Assembly: GCA_030668045.1 (NCBI GenBank)
Contig: DAOUUR010000132.1
Coordinates: 1 to 6,798 of the forward strand
Direction: 5' to 3'
DNA from: a bacterium
GTDB taxonomy: Bacteria > Zixibacteria > MSB-5A5 > GN15 > FEB-12
Length of the DNA stretch: 6,798 bases
Part shown: piece after piece, positions 1 through 5,428 of the stretch
Numbering within the stretch: position 1 is the stretch's first letter
Layout of the letters: each line of letters opens with the position of its first letter
Notes under the pieces: model-generated
Database searches by the model: none
Told to the model about the DNA's origin: nothing
The model's input: the letters and a program-made list of their open reading frames with translations, nothing else
Made by a program: the position numbers and the translations under genes

Positions 1-360
1 CAGTTTGCCTGGGGGTGGGACGACGCTATCTATGGAGGTAACGATCTGACAGACTATGACAATTCCGGCAATCCTCCTCCGGCGCTGGATGAGGGTACGG
101 CCTATTCGGCACGACGCTTTGTGTACGAACAACGTCGTCATGATGCTAATGAAAAGTATGATCAGGCCAAAAAGATGGTGTACGTAGCAATGGTCAACCA
201 TCTCTTCAGCGCCTTTGAGGCATATTTCGTTACCAAGCACCTTAACGCTAAAATCCCCAGTGGGAAACAGGCGTTTTCACGTCTGAACGTGCGAGCCGAC
301 TTAAGATCGTTCTATACCAAACAGGACACTCCATACATGAGAGTGTCATACAAATTCTGA
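1..360 (+). CDS. DUF5683-like envelope protein, 3' part (5' end outside window)
   Basis: The reading frame is open from base 1 to the TGA at 358-360 and gives the last 119 residues of a protein that begins upstream. Visible parts are a W-G-W-D motif (residues 4-7), an acidic and Pro/Gly-rich stretch (about 8-36), a charged helix rich in R, K, D and E (about 40-58), a hydrophobic helix with M-V-N (about 59-78), and a short beta-like tail ending in Phe with alternating hydrophobic residues M113, V115, Y117, F119. The helix and tail align without gaps to the next gene product (M59/M207, A63/A211, V65-N66/V213-N214, S70/S218, A74/A222), so this is very likely a diverged tandem paralogue and inherits its DUF5683 assignment. 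The function of the family is not known to me. The codon track is clean, so the gene looks intact. It ends 5 bases before the next start. Confidence 0.8.
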   Translation, partial: QFAWGWDDAIYGGNDLTDYDNSGNPPPALDEGTAYSARRFVYEQRRHDANEKYDQAKKMVYVAMVNHLFSAFEAYFVTKHLNAKIPSGKQAFSRLNVRADLRSFYTKQDTPYMRVSYKF

Positions 361-365
361 GGCCA

Positions 366-1166
366 ATGATTAGACTTTGTTCCACATGTTTGTTGCTGTT
401 GCTGGTCCATGCGAGTTCCGGGCTGGCCGATATAATCGTTGCTGAAACCCCGGTCAACGCGATGATGCAGTCCAGCCTTTTTGCTGCCGACGATAACGAG
501 GACGGTTTCGACGCGTTGGATAGCGACCGTAAAGCCAATGGGTTTGAGTCGCTCCAGACGACTTCCGGTGGGAACAAATCCAAATTGAAGGCTGGTCTCT
601 ACTCGGCGCTGCTGCCCGGCCTGGGTGAGTACTATGTCGGACGAAAAGGGAAGGCCAAGATATTTTTTGCGGTAGAGGCAGCCAGTTGGATCAGCTTCAT
701 CTCATTCCATACCTACAGTCGTTGGAAAGAGGATGACATGATGAAGTTCGCAGCCGAAAGAGCCGGGGCTGATCTTGACGGAAAGGATGACACCTTCCGC
801 GATCTGGTTGGTTTCTACGATGACATCGACCAGTACAATACTCGGGGACGTGTCGATGACCCTGAGCGGCCGTACTATCAGGATAACTCGGAATACCACT
901 GGGCTTGGACCGATCCGGCCGATCGTGCGACTTACCGCAGCCTGAAAAATCGCTCACGTGAAGCATCCCGTCGCAGAGATTTCATGATTGGTCTCGCGGT
1001 GGTCAATCGGATCGTCTCGATCATTGATGCCGTGCGCGATGCTGGTCGATCACTTCGCAAGATTGACGGGTCATTTTCTCAAGCGACAGGAATTCAGTAC
1101 CGCGTGGACATAAATCCTCTCGACAACGACCGGCCAATCGCGGTAACACTCTACAGAAGGTTTTGA
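366..1166 (+). CDS. DUF5683-like exported protein
   Basis: This is a complete 266-residue protein. Residues 1-21 form a signal peptide (R3, then a Leu-rich core, likely cleavage after G-L-A at 21). An acidic low-complexity linker follows (about 40-56). The family signature is at 73-104: K-L-K-A-G-L-Y-S-A-L-L-P-G-L-G-E-Y-Y and then a basic G-R-K-G-K-A-K, running into a hydrophobic segment (about 98-117). 'PGLGxYY-G-(basic)' is what I recall as the hallmark of DUF5683 proteins, which are common in Bacteroidota and relatives. A charged, Asp/Tyr-rich middle region leads to W-A-W-T-D (179-183), a basic helix (190-204), a second hydrophobic helix (205-222) and a beta-like C-terminus ending in Phe266. 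Location is probably the envelope, membrane-associated; the role is unknown. GAGG at 359-362 lies only 3 bases before the ATG, a short spacing, and it overlaps the upstream stop codon, which suggests translational coupling. The family call is from memory of the motif, not from a search. Confidence 0.85.
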   Translation: MIRLCSTCLLLLLVHASSGLADIIVAETPVNAMMQSSLFAADDNEDGFDALDSDRKANGFESLQTTSGGNKSKLKAGLYSALLPGLGEYYVGRKGKAKIFFAVEAASWISFISFHTYSRWKEDDMMKFAAERAGADLDGKDDTFRDLVGFYDDIDQYNTRGRVDDPERPYYQDNSEYHWAWTDPADRATYRSLKNRSREASRRRDFMIGLAVVNRIVSIIDAVRDAGRSLRKIDGSFSQATGIQYRVDINPLDNDRPIAVTLYRRF

Positions 1167-1176
1167 AAACTACGGC

Positions 1177-2133
1177 ATGGAAGCCATGGTTCAGCGTCTG
1201 TTACTGATTACATTGCTGATCGTATCGTGCGGTGGCGGACCGCGTTCTGGTCCTGAAGAAAAAGCGCCTTCTCGCATCCCCGCATATATTCTGGTAGAAG
1301 AAGAAATATCAGGGCGTATCCTCGGGCAGAAACTCAACCGTCCGTTCGGACTGGCTATCGACGAGGAGAATCGAATGGTTGTTTGCGATGCCGGGAATGA
1401 TCGCCTCATTCGATTTGATCCCAACTTCAAACCTGTGTTCGAACGAGGGGGACCGGGAGGCGAAGCGGGACTGTTGAACAATCCTTCGCATATGATATTT
1501 GATACCGATCTGAGCCTCCTTGTTTCCGACGAAGGCAACCGCCGGATTGTTCGCCTCAACCGTCAACTCAATTTCGCCGATGAAATCTACTTTTCCGATG
1601 AGGATGATCCGATCAAGTTTGGTACTTCCGCAGGAGTAGCGGTGACCAGGTATGGCGAAGTATGGGTTGCCGATCGCGAGAAAAATCAGGTTGCAATCTT
1701 TGATAATGTTGGCCAGTTTGATCGCTTTGTCGGTGACTTCGGTTACAGCGGCGGACAGCTCAATCAACCGGAAAAGATACTGATCGATCCGGAAGGCAAT
1801 TTCGTAGTGTGTGATGCGGGCAACGGTCGGTTGGTTGTCTATGACAGTTACGGTAATTTTGACTACGACATTGTTGGTGACAATCTAATCTACCCGATTG
1901 CGGCGGCCCGAGACGGTAGGTCGTTCTGGGTGTTGGACAATGCCACGGCACAGGTGACATTGATTGACCATTCCGGCGCCGTTCGGTTTATAACCGGACC
2001 AACGTTAATAGGCAACAGTATTCCACTGAAAGAACCAACTGACTTGACGATGTGTCACGACGGGCGGATGGTGATAGCCGACGGCGGCAATGATCGTGTC
2101 CTGATCTGTCGTATCGTTTACGACTCCGAGTAG
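1177..2133 (+). CDS. NHL-repeat beta-propeller lipoprotein
   Basis: This 318-residue protein has a short lipoprotein signal: a hydrophobic core L-L-L-I-T-L-L and lipobox I-V-S-C, with the lipidated Cys at 18 followed by Gly-Gly-Gly. After a Pro/Glu-rich tether (about 22-36) come six NHL-type repeats at roughly 55-81, 102-128, 151-176, 197-223, 239-264 and 286-312. Most carry the pattern P-x-x-hydrophobic, D-x-x-G-x, hydrophobic strand, D-x-G-N-x-R, hydrophobic strand, D. Six repeats fit one complete six-bladed propeller, which usually acts as a protein- or ligand-binding scaffold; no catalytic residues are evident. It is expected to be anchored to a membrane leaflet by lipid, facing the periplasm or the surface. 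Start choice is uncertain: ATG at 1186 would give the more typical signal M-V-Q-R, with GGAAG at 1179-1183 very close by, whereas ATG at 1177 puts Glu at position 2. It sits between the DUF5683-like pair and the large barrel, 10 bases from each neighbour. Confidence 0.9.
   Translation: MEAMVQRLLLITLLIVSCGGGPRSGPEEKAPSRIPAYILVEEEISGRILGQKLNRPFGLAIDEENRMVVCDAGNDRLIRFDPNFKPVFERGGPGGEAGLLNNPSHMIFDTDLSLLVSDEGNRRIVRLNRQLNFADEIYFSDEDDPIKFGTSAGVAVTRYGEVWVADREKNQVAIFDNVGQFDRFVGDFGYSGGQLNQPEKILIDPEGNFVVCDAGNGRLVVYDSYGNFDYDIVGDNLIYPIAAARDGRSFWVLDNATAQVTLIDHSGAVRFITGPTLIGNSIPLKEPTDLTMCHDGRMVIADGGNDRVLICRIVYDSE
1339..2112 (+). repeat. Six NHL repeats forming one propeller
   Basis: Protein-level repeats of about 26 residues, spaced 36-49 residues apart, fill residues 55-312 of the lipoprotein. 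Repeats 1 and 4 share the core V-V-C-D-A-G-N and are more alike than other pairs. Repeat 6 has V-I-A-D-G-G-N, repeat 2 has V-S-D-E-G-N, while repeats 3 and 5 are the most degenerate. The six copies account for a closed propeller. Confidence 0.85.
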
Positions 2134-2137
2134 GTGG
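2132..2137 (+). promoter_or_regulatory. Ribosome binding site of the large barrel gene
   Basis: AGGTGG lies 6 bases before the ATG at 2144 and overlaps the TAG stop codon of the lipoprotein gene. It supports the 2144 start, which is the only in-frame ATG ahead of the signal peptide core. The overlap suggests coupled translation of the two genes. Confidence 0.6.
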
Positions 2138-2143
2138 TACGCC

Positions 2144-5100
2144 ATGCGGCACGGTCGGTCTGTCAGCAGGAAATGGAGAACGGCATGTCGGGCAGGTATT
2201 CTGGCGGCGGTGGTGGCCTCGGCGACCTCTTTGCATGCACGGACTGTCGTTACGCTGACCGGCGAGGATATCCCGCCTGCCTATGCGGTGGGGTCTCAAC
2301 TTCTTTTCAATCAATCCGATTCTCTCTACCTTAGTGGCCGCCTGCTCACACGCGGTGAGGACTACCGTCTTGATGTCCGCAGAGGAGTCTTTGATCTCTC
2401 CACGCTTGCGACTACCAGTGTCGATACTCTCATAATAATCTATCGGAAGGTGCCGTCGTGGGCGCTCGGGTCGTTTGGCAATATCGTTCCCGATGTATCG
2501 GGGGGGAGGTCGAAGGTTCGGAGACAGTTGTTGGCGACGCCATCTTCGGATTCGTACCGACCTTCATCCGATATGACTATTGCCGGTACCAAGACATTTC
2601 GTTTTTCCTCTCGAACGCAGGGAACATCGGATTTCGGTCAGTCGATTGACTTAAAAATCTCAGGCGATATCTCGCCGGGTCTGCGGCTGACAGGCACTGT
2701 CTCGGATCGTGGGTACAACCCGTCGTATGGTACCACCAATAGTCGGCTCAGCGAGTTGGATAAGATCAGCCTGGCTCTCACTTCAAAGACGTTTGGCGCA
2801 GAGGTTGGCGATATCTCTGTCTCCAGCAGGTTTGAACGCGGCAGATCCAATAGACAGGTCTCGGGTGTGGCTGCCCAATGGCAAACCGACCGTAGTTATT
2901 TGCAGGCGACGGTAGCCCGTCCGAGAGGACGATTTGAGACGTCACGATTTGTCGGACGCGATGGCACGCAGGGACCGTACCAGATCGGCGGGGGAGCAGC
3001 AGCACGACCGGTTGTACCCGGTTCCGAGAAAGTGTGGCTTGATGGTCGACCGCTTCAACGTGGAGCAAACAAGGATTACGTGATGGATTACGCGGCAGGG
3101 CGTGTTGTCTTCAACGTCAATCATCCAATAGACAGCCGTAGTCGGATCGAGATTGATTACGAGCCGCTTGCTACCGATTTCAAGGGTGAGCTGTTCTCGG
3201 TCGGTGGCGGTACAGCATTGGGGGATTCTGTCTTTTTTGCAACCGTCGAGTGGCTACGCGAAGGTGACGACCGGGACCAGCCTTTGGTGGGCGAACTCTC
3301 CGATGCGGATAGGTCGCTGCTTCAGGGTTCCGGAGACAGCACGCTGGCGGCAGTGCGGTCAGGCGTTACGGTCGATTCCATTGGTAGTTATTTGTTGATA
3401 GACCAGAATCTGCCTGATTCAAACTATCGGTTCGTTGGTCCCGGCAATGGTGCCTATGATGTTAGGTTCAGTTATGTTGGAGCCGGGTTGGGCGAGTATC
3501 GGTTTGTTGGTAACGGCAACTACGAATTTGTAGGTGTCGGGTTTGGTGATTACCTGCCAATTGTGATGGTGAAAGCTCCCCGGCGGACCGACCACTATAG
3601 CGCAAGATTCGGTCTGCAGAATCGTTACATCGGTTCATTGACAGCCGAAGTACGCCAGACCGATCACGATGCCAACCTTCTTTCCGGTCTGGACGATCAT
3701 GACAACCGAGGTTCGCTGTATGATCTTCATGCCGAGAAGAAATTTGGGGAAGAGGGGACGGCAGGTTCTCTTTCGTATCGACTTAGACGCAGAGAGGCTA
3801 CCTATCAGCAACGGGAGAGACTCGATCATGCCGACTTCGGGCGCGAGTTTTTTCTTCCAGAAGGAGTTGCGTTTGAATCCAACGAAACGCTTCAACGGTT
3901 CGACGCGGCGGTTAGTCCCGTAAAGTCGATTACAATCAAGCCGACCTTCTCTCAACTTGAGTATCAGGATCAATTCAAGTCGAGAGTTGTTGGCGGCGGT
4001 GCAGATGTTCGATTGAGCGAAGATTTGACGCTCTCCGGCGGAGGCAGGACGGTGGAGGCGGACTTCACAGTCGGCGCGGTTAATCGTTCGGGAGAGGCCA
4101 ACCTGTATTCAAGCAGGCTTGAGTATCAATTGAATGCAGGCTGGAGAACGGCGCTGGCCTATCGGTATGATCGAAGAATCAATGATTTCTCCGGGACAAC
4201 ACAGGGGGCGCGTCTCAACGAATATCGAACGGTCCTGAGTCGACTAAACGATAGCTTTGAAGCGGAGTACTTTGTCGAAGATACGCTGGTTGGGAACTGG
4301 CGACGGTCATTGGAGCGGTGGCGTTTATCCACATTTTCCGAACGACGGTTGGGCCAACTCCACATGGACTGGCGAGGGTCATACCAATCACTCCGTGCCA
4401 ACGGTAACAAAGACGAGTCATTTCTTGGGCGCGTGAACTATCAGTATCGGTCGGTGATAAATCGATTTGATTTGTCTGGTCGGTATGCTATCTCCGAAGA
4501 AATCAGAAACGCACGCGGCATTAACTACCTTGAGGTTGATCCCGGTACCGGTAGTTATATATATGAGGACGAACAGTATATCCCCGACCCGGATGGCAAC
4601 TTTATCAAGACCGATGAGATTCTCTCCGACCGACAAGACGTGCGAAGAGGGGAGAAGTCATTTCATCTAAACAAAAGCTGGCAGCAAGCAACGATTCGCT
4701 TTTCTTCGGACATCGAAGAAGAACTGCTTCCGGAAGGGCGTCGGAAAATCTGGTGGCTGTTGCCATTTCTCTCTGACGAAGATGAACGTTACCTTTTCTA
4801 CAGCCGACGTTACGATGCCGATCTGAGATTGTGGCCGTTGCGGGTGGGCCACGCGGTCAACCTGGCTCTCGGCGATGATCTTGAGATTCGCGATGTTGCT
4901 GGCTTGTCACGACTCCGACGGGAAACCAGAGCATCAGGAAAACTCAGGCAGATAGCCGATGTTTACTTTGTGGAAGAAAGCGTCGAGTTCTTCAGGCTCA
5001 GGCGCGACCAGTACTTCTCCGGGGGCGGGGATGTCGATGGCTACCGTCTGGCTGTATCAATTCGACGCCAGGGCAGCCAGGTGGAGACTTCAGTTGGCGG

Positions 5101-5422
5101 AGCATACCGTCGGGCCGATGGCAGCAGCAATGAACGCTCCGAGATATACACGGCGGAACTGGGTGCGAACCTGCGCTTGATCCGACGCGGAGAAATACGT
5201 TCGTCGCTTGAATTGTACAGTCAGAAACTGACGGGAGTAACCGGGGTGGCATCATATTCCCTGACCGGCAACCGTCCCGGTAACCGAGGCGCTCAATGGT
5301 CGGTCGTCGTCAACTATGGTGTCAAGAAAAGTATGAAAGTGAAAATCTCGTTGACCGGACGTTATGCCGACACCCGTACCGGTCGAGTGACGGCGCGAGG
5401 AGAATTTATTGCGGAGTTTTAG
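2144..5422 (+). CDS. Large outer-membrane beta-barrel protein with SprA-like modules, function unknown
   Basis: This is a complete 1092-residue exported protein. Residues 1-32 are a signal peptide with a long basic n-region, a core around 17-29 and likely cleavage after L-H-A (32). The mature N-terminus (about 33-105) holds one module with S-G-R-x-L-x-R-G-x-DY-x-x-D. A second copy is at about 294-342, preceded by V-V-P-G-S-E (290-295). Between them are beta-strands of barrel type (about 145-265) and a G-R-D-G-T-Q-G-P-Y turn (271-279). Residues 430-470 carry four V-G-x-G-type repeats. From about 483 to the end the chain alternates polar and hydrophobic residues, rich in R, Y, S, G and D with few Cys, and ends in E-F-I-A-E-F; a terminal Phe is the classic outer-membrane barrel signal read by BAM. 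I recall modules like these in SprA/Sov proteins of Bacteroidota and in large uncharacterised surface proteins of related phyla, but SprA is about twice as long. A TonB plug or porin signature is not evident. The next gene encodes an Omp85 protein. Role could be secretion, adhesion or transport; not assigned. Confidence 0.85.
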   Translation: MRHGRSVSRKWRTACRAGILAAVVASATSLHARTVVTLTGEDIPPAYAVGSQLLFNQSDSLYLSGRLLTRGEDYRLDVRRGVFDLSTLATTSVDTLIIIYRKVPSWALGSFGNIVPDVSGGRSKVRRQLLATPSSDSYRPSSDMTIAGTKTFRFSSRTQGTSDFGQSIDLKISGDISPGLRLTGTVSDRGYNPSYGTTNSRLSELDKISLALTSKTFGAEVGDISVSSRFERGRSNRQVSGVAAQWQTDRSYLQATVARPRGRFETSRFVGRDGTQGPYQIGGGAAARPVVPGSEKVWLDGRPLQRGANKDYVMDYAAGRVVFNVNHPIDSRSRIEIDYEPLATDFKGELFSVGGGTALGDSVFFATVEWLREGDDRDQPLVGELSDADRSLLQGSGDSTLAAVRSGVTVDSIGSYLLIDQNLPDSNYRFVGPGNGAYDVRFSYVGAGLGEYRFVGNGNYEFVGVGFGDYLPIVMVKAPRRTDHYSARFGLQNRYIGSLTAEVRQTDHDANLLSGLDDHDNRGSLYDLHAEKKFGEEGTAGSLSYRLRRREATYQQRERLDHADFGREFFLPEGVAFESNETLQRFDAAVSPVKSITIKPTFSQLEYQDQFKSRVVGGGADVRLSEDLTLSGGGRTVEADFTVGAVNRSGEANLYSSRLEYQLNAGWRTALAYRYDRRINDFSGTTQGARLNEYRTVLSRLNDSFEAEYFVEDTLVGNWRRSLERWRLSTFSERRLGQLHMDWRGSYQSLRANGNKDESFLGRVNYQYRSVINRFDLSGRYAISEEIRNARGINYLEVDPGTGSYIYEDEQYIPDPDGNFIKTDEILSDRQDVRRGEKSFHLNKSWQQATIRFSSDIEEELLPEGRRKIWWLLPFLSDEDERYLFYSRRYDADLRLWPLRVGHAVNLALGDDLEIRDVAGLSRLRRETRASGKLRQIADVYFVEESVEFFRLRRDQYFSGGGDVDGYRLAVSIRRQGSQVETSVGGAYRRADGSSNERSEIYTAELGANLRLIRRGEIRSSLELYSQKLTGVTGVASYSLTGNRPGNRGAQWSVVVNYGVKKSMKVKISLTGRYADTRTGRVTARGEFIAEF
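2318..2455 (+). repeat. First copy of the G-R-x-L-x-R-G/DY-x-x-D module
   Basis: Residues 59-104 of the large barrel protein contain L-Y-L-S-G-R-L-L-T-R-G-E-DY-R-L-D, then V-F-D-L, then T-L-I-I-I-Y. It lines up along its whole length with residues 294-342 of the same protein. The module is all-beta in character and sits directly after the signal peptide, as a likely periplasmic or plug-like domain. Confidence 0.65.
2500..2506 (+). repeat. Run of seven G inside the large barrel gene
   Basis: Seven consecutive G bases cover the last base of Ser119 and the codons for Gly120 and Gly121, just after the first beta module. In the given sequence the frame is intact through the run. Such runs can slip during replication or sequencing; a one-base change here would cut the protein to its N-terminal domain. 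Confidence 0.5.
3023..3169 (+). repeat. Second copy of the G-R-x-L-x-R-G/DY-x-x-D module
   Basis: Residues 294-342 of the large barrel protein contain V-W-L-D-G-R-P-L-Q-R-G, then DY-V-M-D-Y, A-G-R-V-V-F and R-I-E-I-D-Y-E. Matches to the first copy are the G-R-x-L-x-R-G core, the DY-x-x-D motif, the strand V-F and the closing Ile/Tyr strand. The leading P-G-S-E and the S-R-I-x-I-D-Y ending resemble modules I recall from SprA-type and other large FCB-group surface proteins. Confidence 0.65.
3431..3553 (+). repeat. Four V-G-x-G-x-G-x-Y repeats
   Basis: Residues 430-470 of the large barrel protein contain F-V-G-P-G-N-G-A-Y, Y-V-G-A-G-L-G-E-Y, F-V-G-N-G-N-Y (two residues shorter) and F-V-G-V-G-F-G-D-Y, followed by L-P. 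The pattern suggests short beta-hairpins with Gly turns and an aromatic face. The codons differ between copies, so this is not a recent DNA duplication. Confidence 0.7.
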
Positions 5423-5428
5423 AGTCGT

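Noticed and set aside
248..583. Antisense open frame of 111 codons across the first gene junction
   Set aside because: It spans the end of one clear gene and the start of the next, both of which align to each other as paralogues on the plus strand.
1309..1767. Antisense open frame of 152 codons
   Set aside because: It lies wholly inside the NHL lipoprotein gene on the other strand, shows no domain pattern or signal, and the sense frame has clear repeats.
3635..3973. Antisense open frame of 112 codons
   Set aside because: It is opposite the large barrel gene, with no recognisable motif and no independent ribosome site; a shadow of codon use in the sense gene.
4542..4551. Ten-base perfect palindrome CCGGTACCGG
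   Set aside because: It sits inside the coding frame of the barrel gene, is short, has no T-run after it and is likely chance.
4555..4566. AT-rich TATATATATG stretch as a promoter -10
   Set aside because: It encodes S-Y-I-Y-E in a conserved-looking part of the barrel gene, has no matching -35 and no gene starts after it.
5423..5428. Terminator or promoter between the barrel and Omp85 genes
   Set aside because: Only six bases separate the genes and no hairpin with a T-run is present; the other three gaps are equally bare.
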